Shown: positions 24,502 through 32,129 of the stretch, one piece after another | How positions within the stretch are numbered: position 1 is the stretch's first letter | Layout of the letters: every line of letters starts with the position of its first letter | Source of the DNA: CAZJQD01 sp964548165 [NCBI: uncultured bacterium] | Lineage (GTDB): Bacteria > UBA8481 | Length of the DNA stretch: 38,734 bases | Assembly (NCBI GenBank): GCA_964548165.1 | Contig: CAZJQD010000010.1 | Coordinates: 1 to 38,734 of the forward strand | Direction of reading: 5' to 3' | The notes under the pieces: model-generated | Databases searched by the model: none | Seen by the model: only the letters and a program-made list of their open reading frames with translations | Told to the model about the DNA's origin: nothing | Position numbers and translations under genes: made by a program

Positions 24502-25331
24502 CTCTTCATCCCCGTCATGGAGATGCCGCGGATGTAGTGGCGCTGCATGGCGAGGAAGACGAGGAGCACGGGGACGATCGTCACGACCGACCCGGCCATC
24601 AAGAGCCCCCACTCCGCGCCGTGCTGCCCGAGGAGCGACGCCAGGGCCACCGGGAGCGTGTACATCGACTCGTCGAGCATGACGATGAGGGCCCAGAGGA
24701 AGTCGTTCCACGCGCTCATGAACGTGAAGATGGTCAGCGTCGCGACGGCCGGCATCGCCAGCGGCAACATGATCTGCCAGAAGATCCGCCACTCGCTGCA
24801 CCCGTCCATGCGAGCCGCCTCCAGGATCGAATCCGGCACGCCCATCATGAACTGGCGCATGAGGAAGATGGCGAAGACCGAGGCGGAGCCGGGGATGATG
24901 AGCCCGAGGTAGCTGTTGAGCAGGCCCAGCCACTTCAAGAGCATGAAGACGGGGATCATCGTCACCTGGCCCGGGATCATCATGGTGGCCACCAGGAGCG
25001 CGAAGAAGCGCTCGCGGCCCGGGAAGCGGTACTTGGCGAAGACGAACCCGGCCAGGGAGTTCACGAGCACCGTGGTCACCGAGAGCGCGGAGGCGATGAT
25101 GAACGAGTTCTTGAAGTTGGTGAGGAAGTCGACCTTCTCGAAGAGCGCCCGGTAGTGGGTGGTCGTCCACTCGGTGGGCAACCACTGCGGCGGGAACTGC
25201 AGGATCTCGGACTCGGGCTTGACCGAGGAGAGCACCATCCAGACGAAGGGCGCGATGGTGACGGCGACGGCGGCCAGGGCCCCGGCGTAGAGCAGGAAGA
25301 GCGCCCAGGATCGGCGCGGCGCGTCGCTCAC
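24498..25331 (-). CDS. Carbohydrate ABC transporter permease, MalG-like (CUT1)
   Basis: 277 residues with six transmembrane helices. The cytoplasmic coupling motif EAARMDGCSEWRIFWQIMLP at about residue 171 is the EAA loop that docks the ATPase. YRALFEKVDFLTNFKNSFII and FRFPGRERFFALLVATMMIP-like sequence are typical of the MalG/LacG group. With the fused MalE-MalF protein upstream (34-nt gap) it forms the membrane part of a sugar importer. The start is GTG 25331. No ATP-binding subunit is present in the window, so a shared MsmX/MalK-type ATPase encoded elsewhere is expected. The TAG stop is the end of element E copy 2. Confidence 0.9.
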   Translation of the reverse strand: MSDAPRRSWALFLLYAGALAAVAVTIAPFVWMVLSSVKPESEILQFPPQWLPTEWTTTHYRALFEKVDFLTNFKNSFIIASALSVTTVLVNSLAGFVFAKYRFPGRERFFALLVATMMIPGQVTMIPVFMLLKWLGLLNSYLGLIIPGSASVFAIFLMRQFMMGVPDSILEAARMDGCSEWRIFWQIMLPLAMPAVATLTIFTFMSAWNDFLWALIVMLDESMYTLPVALASLLGQHGAEWGLLMAGSVVTIVPVLLVFLAMQRHYIRGISMTGMKS

Positions 25332-25365
25332 GACCGAGTCCTGCTGCTCAGGTAGTGGGAGCCGC

Positions 25366-27639
25366 TCATGCGTTCTGCGCCGCCTCGCGGCGCCTCGCCC
25401 AGACCATCTGCCCGACCGAGCAGACGAAGATGAGGATGAAGAGGATGTAGCTCATCGCCGCCGCCTCCCCCATCTGGTAGAACTTGAAGCCCTTGCGGTA
25501 GAGGTAGAGCGAGACCGAGAGCGTCGCGTCCAGGGGGCCTCCCTCCGTCATGATGTAGGGCTCGGCGAAGAACTGCAGGTAACCGATCGTCGTCAGGATC
25601 GTGACGAGGATGAAGGTCGGGAACAAAAGCGGCATCGTGATGTCGGTAAACCGCTCGTAGGCCCGCGCGCCGTCCAGCTCCGCCGCCTCGTAGTAGACCC
25701 GGGGAATCGCCTGGAGCCCGGCGATGAAGATGACCATGTTGTAACCGAAGTTCTTCCAGACGGCCATCGCGATGAGGCTCGGGAGCGCGAGGTCGGGGTC
25801 GGTGAGCCACTCGCGCGGGGCCGCGCCGATCATGTCCAGGAGCGCGTTCAGGAGGCCGTAGGAGGGGTGGTAGATCCAGCGCCAGACGACGGCGACGGCC
25901 ACGAGCGTCGTGACGACCGGGAGAAAGAACGCCGTGCGGAAGAACGACTTGCCGAACATGATCTGCTCCAGGACGAGCGCGGCCGCGAGCGAGACGAGGA
26001 TCGTGAGCGGTCCTCCGATGATGGCGAAGACGAACGTGTTCTTCACGCTCTTCCAGAAGAGGTCGTCCTTGAGGATCGTGGTGTAGTTGTCGAGGCCGAC
26101 CACGGAGACCTTGTTCAGATCCGCGACGGAGTAGATGTCCCAATTGGTCAGGCTCATCACGAACGAGGCCATCACGGGGAGAACGAGGAAGATCGTCAGG
26201 AGACTCAGGGCGGGCGTGAGGAAGATCCAGACCCAGCGGCGGAAGCCCGTGTGCTCGGTGACGTCCAGGCCTCCGCCGGAGGGCATGTCCGAGGCCTTCA
26301 TCGGGCGGAAGAGGAAGTAGCCGATGCCTCCCAGGAAGAGGAGCGCGGCGCCACCCAGGACGATGATCTTGGTGGAGGTCGCCTGGCCGGTGCGGCGCGC
26401 CGCGAGGATGGTTCCGATACGGGTGTTCATGGCCTCTGCGGCCTGGTCGACGGTCAGCGTCCCGCGGACCGCCTTCTCCATCTCTCGCCCGATCGCGTCC
26501 GCGATCTGCTCCCATTCCGGCACCATCGGCGTCGGCTGGGCGGTCAGCAACTGCTCGCCGAAGGCCTTCAGGTAGCGGTTGCCCGCAAGCTCGCTGTCCC
26601 GCCAGGCGTCCTGTCGCGACGGCAGGCAGGTCGAGAGCTTGAACCACTCCACCTGGGTCGCTGTCAGCGAGCAGAAGCGCAGGAACTCCCAGGCGAGGTC
26701 CGGGTTCTTCGCGCCCCGGAACATCACGAGGTCGCACCCGCCGAGAAACGACGCGCTCTGCTCGCCGACCGGCAACGGTGCGATATCCCACTGGTCAATG
26801 CGCGTCGGCGCCAGATCCTTCATGCGATGCACCGACCAGGGCCCGGAAATATAGAGCGGGACCGTGCCGCGCTCGTCGGTGAACGCCTGGTCGGGATCGA
26901 GATCGCCGGCCTTGCCGAGCGGCGAGATCTCCTTGCGGAAGAGGTCGGAGTAAAAGGACAGGCCGCGCTTGAACGCGGGCTCGGCCACGGCGGGACGACC
27001 GTCCTCGGTCAGGACGCGCCCACCTGCCTGCCAGGCGAACATCAGGAGCGACTGGGCGTCGTTCCAGGGCAGGGAGATGGGAAAGCCGTGAGGACGCGCC
27101 GCGAGCTTCAGCCCGACCTCCTCGAGCTCGGCCCAGGTGCGCGGAGCATGGTCGTAGCCTACCGAGGCTAGGACGTCCTTGCGCCAGTAGAGACACCGCG
27201 TCTCGACGTACCACGGGAGACCGAGGACCTGGCCGTCGTAGGAAACGGTCTGCCAGGCGCCCGGGAAGAAGACACCCTCGTTGACCTCCGCATCACCGGA
27301 AAGGCGATCGTTGAGCGGTTGAAGCGCATCCATCGCGGCAAACTCGGGCATCCACGTCGTGCCCATCTGCGAGATGTCCGGAGGGATGCCGCCGACGACG
27401 GCCGTGATGAGCTTGGCGTGCGCGGCGCCCCAGGGGATCGCCTGGATCTCGACGCGGACCCCGGGCCGGGTGGCCTCGAAGATGCGCGCCAATCCGGCGA
27501 GCTTCTTGCCCTCCTCGCCCATCGCCCAGACCTTCAGGACACGGGGGGCCTCCGTCGACGCCGGAGCCGCCGCCGAGCCCGCAAAGAGGCTCGTCGCGAG
27601 CAGAAGAAGAGAAAGTGCTGTTGCGCGGGATAGGCTCAT
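25366..27639 (-). CDS. Fused sugar-binding protein and MalF-like permease (CUT1 ABC transporter)
   Basis: 757 residues, one uninterrupted frame. Residues 1-25 are a signal peptide. Residues of about 32-415 are a family-1 solute-binding protein: VLKVWAMGEEGKKLAGLARI, GVRVEIQAIPWGAAHAKLIT, PPDISQMGTTWMPEFAAMDA, LPWYVETRCLYWRKDVL and GGCDLVMFRGAKNPDLAWEF. Residues of about 425-447 are a transmembrane helix (KIIVLGGAALLFLGGIGYFL). Residues of about 470-757 are a MalF-type permease with the EAA loop at about 651 (EAAELDGARAYERFTDITMP) and the family pattern FFRTAFFLPVVTTLVAVAVV. The binding domain would hang in the periplasm from the extra helix, tethered to its own channel. ATG 27639 begins the signal peptide. 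Fused binding domains are known for GlnPQ- and OpuA-type importers; I regard them as uncommon for the sugar CUT1 class. Confidence 0.9.
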   Translation of the reverse strand: MSLSRATALSLLLLATSLFAGSAAAPASTEAPRVLKVWAMGEEGKKLAGLARIFEATRPGVRVEIQAIPWGAAHAKLITAVVGGIPPDISQMGTTWMPEFAAMDALQPLNDRLSGDAEVNEGVFFPGAWQTVSYDGQVLGLPWYVETRCLYWRKDVLASVGYDHAPRTWAELEEVGLKLAARPHGFPISLPWNDAQSLLMFAWQAGGRVLTEDGRPAVAEPAFKRGLSFYSDLFRKEISPLGKAGDLDPDQAFTDERGTVPLYISGPWSVHRMKDLAPTRIDQWDIAPLPVGEQSASFLGGCDLVMFRGAKNPDLAWEFLRFCSLTATQVEWFKLSTCLPSRQDAWRDSELAGNRYLKAFGEQLLTAQPTPMVPEWEQIADAIGREMEKAVRGTLTVDQAAEAMNTRIGTILAARRTGQATSTKIIVLGGAALLFLGGIGYFLFRPMKASDMPSGGGLDVTEHTGFRRWVWIFLTPALSLLTIFLVLPVMASFVMSLTNWDIYSVADLNKVSVVGLDNYTTILKDDLFWKSVKNTFVFAIIGGPLTILVSLAAALVLEQIMFGKSFFRTAFFLPVVTTLVAVAVVWRWIYHPSYGLLNALLDMIGAAPREWLTDPDLALPSLIAMAVWKNFGYNMVIFIAGLQAIPRVYYEAAELDGARAYERFTDITMPLLFPTFILVTILTTIGYLQFFAEPYIMTEGGPLDATLSVSLYLYRKGFKFYQMGEAAAMSYILFILIFVCSVGQMVWARRREAAQNA

Positions 27640-27652
27640 GTAACCGCTTTCA
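27639..27652 (-). promoter_or_regulatory. LacI/CcpA-type operator over the transporter start codon
   Basis: TGTAACCGCTTTCA (plus strand) matches the LacI-family/CcpA cre consensus TGTAANCGNTNNCA at every fixed base. It abuts the start codon of the fused transporter gene and falls where transcription from the upstream promoter would begin. The 12-mer CGCTTTCACGGG, covering half of it, recurs exactly at 27701-27712. A bound repressor would block initiation. No LacI-family regulator gene lies in the window. Confidence 0.55.
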
Positions 27653-27658
27653 CGGGGT

Positions 27659-27688
27659 AATATGGCGCGGACGACCGGTTGCTGTCAA
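27659..27688 (-). promoter_or_regulatory. Sigma70-like promoter of the transporter operon
   Basis: On the minus strand a perfect -35 TTGACA (27683-27688) is followed after 18 nt by CATATT (27659-27664). Initiation near 27652 leaves about 13 nt before the ATG at 27639, with no Shine-Dalgarno sequence. The gap 27640-27751 contains this promoter and the repeated CGCTTTCACGGG motif. Confidence 0.6.
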
Positions 27689-27700
27689 CACTCATTTTCA

Positions 27701-27712
27701 CGCTTTCACGGG
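27701..27712 (-). promoter_or_regulatory. Second copy of the operator half-site upstream of -35
   Basis: CGCTTTCACGGG is identical to 27645-27656, in the same orientation, 56 bp apart, and lies just upstream of the -35 box. Two sites about five helical turns apart on the two sides of a promoter fit a looping repressor or a repressor/activator pair. Confidence 0.45.
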
Positions 27713-27751
27713 AGGCCGCGCGCCGGACACCGGGTAGGGCCGCCGCGGCCA

Positions 27752-28924
27752 TCATCGCGCTTCTAGCGCCGTGCGAACGGACATTGTTCTCCAGACCGTC
27801 CGCATCCGATCCGCGACATCCTCGCGGCGGTAATGAGCGAGCGCGCGTTCACGCCCCGCCTCGCCCAGGTGACGCCGGCGCGGGGCGTCGACCGCGAGCG
27901 CCGCGATCGCCTCGCGGAGAGCCTGCTCGTCACCGGGCGGAACGAGCACGGCGGTGTCGCCGACGACGTCCGGGATGCCGCCGATGGCCGAGGCCACGAC
28001 GGGAATGCCCGAGGCCATGGCCTCGATCAGGACGAAACCGAACTGTTCCACGAGCCCCGGCAGGGGCACGCTCGGCAGGACGAAGATATCGATGTCGCGA
28101 TAGAACGCGTGCATGTCGTCATACTCGAGAGGCGGACGGAACGTGACGCGGGAACCAGCTCCGGCCTGGAGCGCCGCCGCGTCGGGGCCATCGCCCAGCA
28201 GGACCAGGTCCACGTCGAGGTCGCGCGTGGCGGCGATGAGGTGCGGAAGTCCCTTCTCGCGACGAAACCGGCCGCAGTAGCCGACGCGGATCGGGTACCC
28301 CGCCGATCGACGCGCCGCTTCGAGATCGGGGCGCGGCCGAAAGCGCTCGCAATCGATGCCGTGACCAATGACCGTGATGCGATCCCCCGCTACGCCAGCC
28401 TCCTCCAGGCGATCCCGCGCCTGTCGCGAGATCGCGAAGGCGTGATCCGTGGCCTGCACGACGAACTCGATGCGCTCCCGCGCGGCCGCCGACCGGCCCT
28501 CGAAGATGGGCTGGTTCTCCGAGACCGAGAGGAGCAGGCGATAGCCGTGGCGGGCCTTGGCCGCCGCCGCCTGCCAACTGCACTCGCTGGCCGCCTCCCC
28601 TGCCTGGACGATCGCCATCCCCGCCAGGCGCGGCGCGAGTCCCGGCATGTGGTAGCGCCGGCCCAGCACCCGGCTGTAGAAGCCGTTCAAGAGCGAACGA
28701 CGCCGTCCTCCCGAGGACCACTCGTCGGGCCAGCCCAACTGGACCACGCCGGGGAGCGTCCCCCCGATCGCGCTCGATCCCACGCCAAAGACGGTGATCT
28801 CGAACTCGTCGTTAAGGAGCATCGCGTAGTTCATCTCGTAGGCGGCAAGGGTCTCGTGGGGACGCAGGTAGGCAACCCGCGGACGCGATGGAACTTGCGT
28901 TGGAAGTGGAAGACTTCGGCTCAC
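27752..28924 (-). CDS. Glycosyltransferase, GT4 family
   Basis: About 390 residues from GTG 28924. RVAYLRPHETLAAYEMNYAM is the N-terminal domain; YPIRVGYCGRFRREKGLPHL opens the donor-sugar domain, and VEQFGFVLIEAMASGIPVVA carries the EX7E motif, followed by PDVVGDTAVLVPPGDEQALR. A predicted retaining glycosyltransferase. The frame stays open to TTG 28948, but a TACAAT -10 box lies between the two starts, so GTG 28924 (MSRSLPLPTQ after formyl-Met) is preferred. It stands apart from the polysaccharide cluster at 4.7-13.7 kb, with a second isolated glycosyltransferase 2 kb away. Confidence 0.85.
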   Translation of the reverse strand: MSRSLPLPTQVPSRPRVAYLRPHETLAAYEMNYAMLLNDEFEITVFGVGSSAIGGTLPGVVQLGWPDEWSSGGRRRSLLNGFYSRVLGRRYHMPGLAPRLAGMAIVQAGEAASECSWQAAAAKARHGYRLLLSVSENQPIFEGRSAAARERIEFVVQATDHAFAISRQARDRLEEAGVAGDRITVIGHGIDCERFRPRPDLEAARRSAGYPIRVGYCGRFRREKGLPHLIAATRDLDVDLVLLGDGPDAAALQAGAGSRVTFRPPLEYDDMHAFYRDIDIFVLPSVPLPGLVEQFGFVLIEAMASGIPVVASAIGGIPDVVGDTAVLVPPGDEQALREAIAALAVDAPRRRHLGEAGRERALAHYRREDVADRMRTVWRTMSVRTALEAR

Positions 28925-28929
28925 GGCCC

Positions 28930-28959
28930 ATTGTAGTATCGCGGCCAAATGACCGGCAA
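28930..28959 (-). promoter_or_regulatory. Candidate promoter for the glycosyltransferase at 27752-28924
   Basis: Minus strand: TTGCCG (28954-28959), 18-nt spacer, TACAAT (28930-28935). Initiation would fall at or beside GTG 28924, giving a leaderless transcript. A TAGTAT on the plus strand at 28934-28939 could serve the divergent lipoprotein gene, whose ATG is 10 nt further; the two promoters would overlap. Confidence 0.4.
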
Positions 28960-29458
28960 GATAACCTCAGATCGCCCCACGAACTTCTCCTGGCTCCGTA
29001 GACCCGTGTCCACCGGACGCGGCGCTGGCCTCCGCACCCTCTGCGGCATCGCTCTCGGCGCTGGCCTCCTCATGGGCACCACCGCCTGCGGCAAGCCCGT
29101 CGACCCGACGGCGGCGAAGGCCGTCTCCTGCACGCTCCAATGGACGGGCCCCGCCGATCTCGACCTCACCCTCGACGGCGTCTCTGCTGCTCGCCTCGGC
29201 GGATCCCCCGACATGACCCAGGGCGGCGGAACGGAAGCGATCAACATCAGCGAGCATGACGCCAGGGAGACCGTGGTCGTCGGGGTCGCCAATCGATCGG
29301 CCGAACCCGGAGGATCGGGCCAGGTCGAGGCCCGCGCCACGCTCACGCTCACCCGCCACGATGGCAGCACCGTCACGTTCGATCACGCCATGGACTCGAC
29401 CGCCTGGCCCGCCGCCATCGTCCACCCGCGCACGGGAATCGTCATCCCCACCCCCTGA
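28949..29458 (+). CDS. Small secreted protein, probable lipoprotein
   Basis: 169 residues. A basic N-region with two arginines precedes LCGIALGAGLLMGTTACGKP, a signal peptide ending in a weak lipobox (TTAC). The mature part, about 125 residues, is Thr/Ser/Asp-rich with a CTLQWTGPADLDLTLDGVSA segment and resembles a small beta-sandwich; no family was recognised. There is no Shine-Dalgarno sequence before ATG 28949, and GTG 29006, closer to the hydrophobic core, is an alternative start. The gene converges on the glycosyltransferase at 29475 with 16 nt between stops. Confidence 0.6.
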   Translation: MTGKITSDRPTNFSWLRRPVSTGRGAGLRTLCGIALGAGLLMGTTACGKPVDPTAAKAVSCTLQWTGPADLDLTLDGVSAARLGGSPDMTQGGGTEAINISEHDARETVVVGVANRSAEPGGSGQVEARATLTLTRHDGSTVTFDHAMDSTAWPAAIVHPRTGIVIPTP

Positions 29459-29474
29459 ACAGCGGGGTGCCCTG

Positions 29475-30644
29475 CTAGAACCCCGGGACCTGCATCTCCT
29501 TCAGGAGTCTCGCGGCCTCGGCTAGCCGCTCTTTCCAGGACCACGACGCGGCTATCGTCAACTGCCCCGCTTCATCGACGGGGCCCCTGCCCTCCAGTGC
29601 CGCGGCGCACGCCGCCACGAACTCGTCGTTGCTGTCCGCGAACGTGATCGCGCTGGAAAGGAAATCGAGCTCGGGGAGGCGCGTCGAGACGATGGGGCGA
29701 CCGGTCGCCAGGTACTCGAAGATCTTGATCGGCTGGAGCTCGCGCGTCCACTCGTTGACGCGCCAGAGACAGAGGTTCACGTCGAAGCCCTTCTCGTAGG
29801 CGGGAACCTCCGCGATCGGGCGCGCACCGAGGAAGTGCACGTTCGGCCGCGCCTTGAGCTCGGTCCAGCGCGCGATATCGAGATCGTGCGGATACTCCCG
29901 CCCGACAAAGACCAGTTGCCAGTCGGGGCGCGCGCGGCTGAGGTGATCGATGAGATCCAGGTCGGTCTTGCCCGCGACCGATCCCATGTGCCCGAGCCTC
30001 GGGCGCGGGATCGCGGCGATATCCGCGGGCTCCGGCCCCTCCGCCTCGAAGGGCACGCGGATCCGCTCGAAGTCGCAACCGTTCGGCCAGTAGACGGTCT
30101 TCGGCTGGACCTCCCGGTGATCCTCGTAGATGGCGCGGCTGTAGGCCAGGCACGCATCCACGTTGCGAAGCGTCGCGGCCTCCTCGTCGCGGATGATCCG
30201 CGCCTTGTGCCCGGAACTCTGGCCGGCAAAGCGATCAATGCAGTGATAGACGCTCGCGGCGGGCTTCAGGAGGCGGGGCAACAGATGCGCGTTCGGCGGG
30301 TAAATCCAGAGTAGCGGCCTGGAGACGCCCAGGCGCTTCAACGCGCGGTTGAGCCAGCCGGCAAGTCGCCCCTGGCTGAGGCGATCCGCGGTGCGGGAGA
30401 GGAAGCGGCCGGGCCAGAGCAAGGGAGGTCTCAGGAGCGTCAACCCGTCCACTTCACGGCACGCCGGAACTTTCCAGCGCATTCTCAGTTCGGGATACTT
30501 CGCCAGGTGTTCGGGCCCCACCTGCCGCTCGACGTAGATCACGCGATTGTTCCGCGAGAGCTCCGTCATGATCTGCTGGCGCGATCCCCAGACCTCGTCC
30601 CAGTCCGTCGTGGAGACGCAGACGATCTCGCGGGATTCAATCAT
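29475..30644 (-). CDS. Glycosyltransferase, GT4-like
   Basis: 389 residues. It starts MIESREIVCVSTTDWDEVWG with SRQQIMTELSRNNRVIYVER, a pattern of the TuaH-like glycosyltransferase group. WIYPPNAHLLPRLLKPAASV and CIDRFAGQ follow in the acceptor domain; RPRLGHMGSVAGKTDLDLID opens the donor domain, and QPIKIFEYLATGRPIVSTRL replaces the EX7E region. It is isolated, with a repeat-filled gap of 264 bp upstream (30645-30908). The acceptor is unknown; a surface glycan is likely. Confidence 0.82.
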   Translation of the reverse strand: MIESREIVCVSTTDWDEVWGSRQQIMTELSRNNRVIYVERQVGPEHLAKYPELRMRWKVPACREVDGLTLLRPPLLWPGRFLSRTADRLSQGRLAGWLNRALKRLGVSRPLLWIYPPNAHLLPRLLKPAASVYHCIDRFAGQSSGHKARIIRDEEAATLRNVDACLAYSRAIYEDHREVQPKTVYWPNGCDFERIRVPFEAEGPEPADIAAIPRPRLGHMGSVAGKTDLDLIDHLSRARPDWQLVFVGREYPHDLDIARWTELKARPNVHFLGARPIAEVPAYEKGFDVNLCLWRVNEWTRELQPIKIFEYLATGRPIVSTRLPELDFLSSAITFADSNDEFVAACAAALEGRGPVDEAGQLTIAASWSWKERLAEAARLLKEMQVPGF

Positions 30645-30673
30645 GAGAGGCGTCGCCTTACGAGAACAGGTTC

Positions 30674-30913
30674 GTAATTACTCAGGCCATTCACAAGTCG
30701 TGTCTTTTCGAGTGAAAGCGATGGGGGGAGTCCGCTGGCTTCGCCAACTCCCGGAGGGAGTTCGGCGGGGGGGGAGCTGTTCGCGCGCCCCCAACGCCTT
30801 GCTCGCCGCCGCGAGCGGCGATCGTTGCGGCGACTGGCCCGGCCATGCGACTGTCGCGGCTTTGCCGGGGCAGTCGTGATGGTAGCCGGGACGGTCGTGA
30901 GTAGTTACTCAGG
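30674..30913 (-). repeat. Repeat family 2, long copy between a glycosyltransferase gene and upp
   Basis: A non-coding segment of about 240 bp bounded by the 13-nt direct repeat GTAATTACTCAGG / GTAGTTACTCAGG (30674-30686, 30901-30913). Inside, 30706-30906 matches the copy at 10044-10140 in reverse orientation: CGAGTGAAAGCGATGGGGGG near the left end and CGGTCGTGAGTAGTT at the right. The longer middle contains several hairpins (for example TCGCCG...CGGCGA). The right direct repeat includes the upp stop codon (TCA at 30909-30911). This element fills the whole gap 30645-30908 apart from 29 bp. Confidence 0.72.
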
Positions 30914-31532
30914 TGCCGAAGAACCGGTCCCCGGCATCGCCGAGTCCCGGCACGATGTATCTCTTCTCGTTCAGAACGGGATCGACGGCGGCCACGACGA
31001 TGGGCACGTCCGGATGAGCCTTGCGCATGGCGTCGACGCCCTGCGGGGCGGCGAGGACCGAGACGAGCCGGATGGCGGCGGCCCCCATCTCCTTCACCTT
31101 CTGCACGGCGAAGACGGCCGAGCCGCCCGTCGCGAGCATCGGATCGAGGATGAAGACGTTGGCGTCGGAGAGATCGCGGGGACCGGAACGGTGATACTCC
31201 ACCGGCTGGAAGGTCTCCTCGTCGCGGTACGCGCCGATAAACCCGACGCTGGCCTCGGGAAAGACCTCCAGCGCGCCCTCGAGGAGCCCGAGCCCGGCGC
31301 GCAGGATGGGAAAGAGCACGACGCGGCGCTTCAGGCGCGTGCCAGCCGCCGTCCCGATCGGCGTCTGGACCTCGATGCGGTTCGTCTCCAGGCCGCGCGC
31401 GGCCTCGTAGACGAGAAAGGGGGCGAGCGATTTCATCGCGGTGCGGAAATCCGGCGGGGAGGTCTGGGCGTCCCGGAGCGTCGTGAGCCGGTCGGCGACC
31501 ACGGGATGGTCGGGAATGTGCAGTCCAGTCAT
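30909..31532 (-). CDS. upp: Uracil phosphoribosyltransferase
   Basis: 207 residues, the normal size. Upp makes UMP from uracil and PRPP in pyrimidine salvage. The PRPP loop is FILDPMLATGGSAVF; other family blocks are KRRVVLFPILRAGLGLLEGA, IGAYRDEETFQPVEYH and the C-terminal LNEKRYIVPGLGDAGDRFFG, which closes over the uracil. It is the last gene of a minus-strand operon, 9 nt after rpiB. Its TGA stop lies in the terminal direct repeat of repeat family 2. Confidence 0.95.
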   Translation of the reverse strand: MTGLHIPDHPVVADRLTTLRDAQTSPPDFRTAMKSLAPFLVYEAARGLETNRIEVQTPIGTAAGTRLKRRVVLFPILRAGLGLLEGALEVFPEASVGFIGAYRDEETFQPVEYHRSGPRDLSDANVFILDPMLATGGSAVFAVQKVKEMGAAAIRLVSVLAAPQGVDAMRKAHPDVPIVVAAVDPVLNEKRYIVPGLGDAGDRFFGT

Positions 31533-31541
31533 GGGATCCTC

Positions 31542-31985
31542 TCAGCCGGCGTGATCGAGATCGCGCACCCGGCGCTCGTGCCGGCCCCCGGCGAACGGCG
31601 TGTTCAGGAAGACGTCGACGAGCGTCCGGGCCTCGTCCTCGGTCACGAACCGGCCCGGCAGGACGAGCACGTTGGCGTCGTTATGCTCGCGCGACAACTG
31701 CGCGAACTCGGTGCGGTGACAGAGCGCGGCGCGGGCGCCGGGAATACGGTTGGCGGCGATGGACATCCCGATACCGCTGCCGCAGATCAGGACGCCGCGA
31801 ACGGCGGGGTCGGCGGACGCGCGCATCGCCACGGCGCGACCGATTGGAGGATAATCGACGGACGCCTCCGAAGGGGCGCCGAGGTCCTCGACCGCGAGGC
31901 CCCGGCCCTGGAGGTGCTGTTTAAGCGCCTCCTTGAGCCGGAAGCCCGCGTGGTCGGAACCGATGACGATCAAAGGGCGATCCAC
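31542..31985 (-). CDS. rpiB: Ribose-5-phosphate isomerase B
   Basis: 147 residues. RpiB interconverts ribose 5-phosphate and ribulose 5-phosphate. PLIVIGSDHAGFRLKEALKQ is the family opening (catalytic-site Asp and His), VLICGSGIGMSIAANRIPGA holds the active-site Cys and the phosphate-binding GSGIG loop, and REHNDANVLVLPGR completes the site. It stands 6 nt from the COX24-type gene upstream and 9 nt from upp downstream. Ribose 5-phosphate leads to the PRPP that Upp uses, which may explain the pairing. Confidence 0.95.
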   Translation of the reverse strand: MDRPLIVIGSDHAGFRLKEALKQHLQGRGLAVEDLGAPSEASVDYPPIGRAVAMRASADPAVRGVLICGSGIGMSIAANRIPGARAALCHRTEFAQLSREHNDANVLVLPGRFVTEDEARTLVDVFLNTPFAGGRHERRVRDLDHAG

Positions 31986-31991
31986 GAGAGA

Positions 31992-32087
31992 CTATTTCTT
32001 GCGCTTTTTGTGGCGATTGGCGCGCCGCTTCTTCCGGCGTTTGTGCGTCGCCATCTTGTGCTTTAGGCGCTTCTTACCGCAGGGCAC
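31992..32087 (-). CDS. 31-residue COX24/AURKAIP1-domain protein, putative small-subunit ribosomal protein
   Basis: GTG 32087 to TAG gives a 31-residue, extremely basic protein: PCGKKRLKHKMATHKRRKK followed by RRANRHKKRKK. HKMATHKRRKKRRANRHKK is the signature of the AURKAIP1/COX24 family, which includes mitochondrial small-subunit protein mS38 and short bacterial proteins of the bS22 kind. An ideal AAAGGAGG site with a 9-nt spacer supports translation. It sits between a small membrane protein and rpiB in the operon and is well below normal gene-calling length. The ribosomal role is inferred from the family, not shown here. Confidence 0.85.
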   Translation of the reverse strand: MPCGKKRLKHKMATHKRRKKRRANRHKKRKK

Positions 32088-32096
32088 GAGATGTGT

Positions 32097-32104
32097 CCTC
32101 CTTT
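32097..32104 (-). promoter_or_regulatory. Shine-Dalgarno sequence AAAGGAGG
   Basis: Minus-strand AAAGGAGG, 9 nt before GTG 32087. It is the best ribosome site in the window and sets the start of the 31-residue COX24-type gene. Confidence 0.85.
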
Positions 32105-32129
32105 CCGAGGTGCGCGGACAGAGCCGCGA

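Noticed and set aside
25867-27171. 434-codon plus-strand open frame
   Set aside because: Antisense to the fused transporter gene; the composition is Arg/Glu/Asp-rich with no recognisable fold.
30825-32066. 413-codon plus-strand open frame
   Set aside because: It is antisense to upp and rpiB, both of which have complete active-site motifs; long antisense frames are expected at this GC content.
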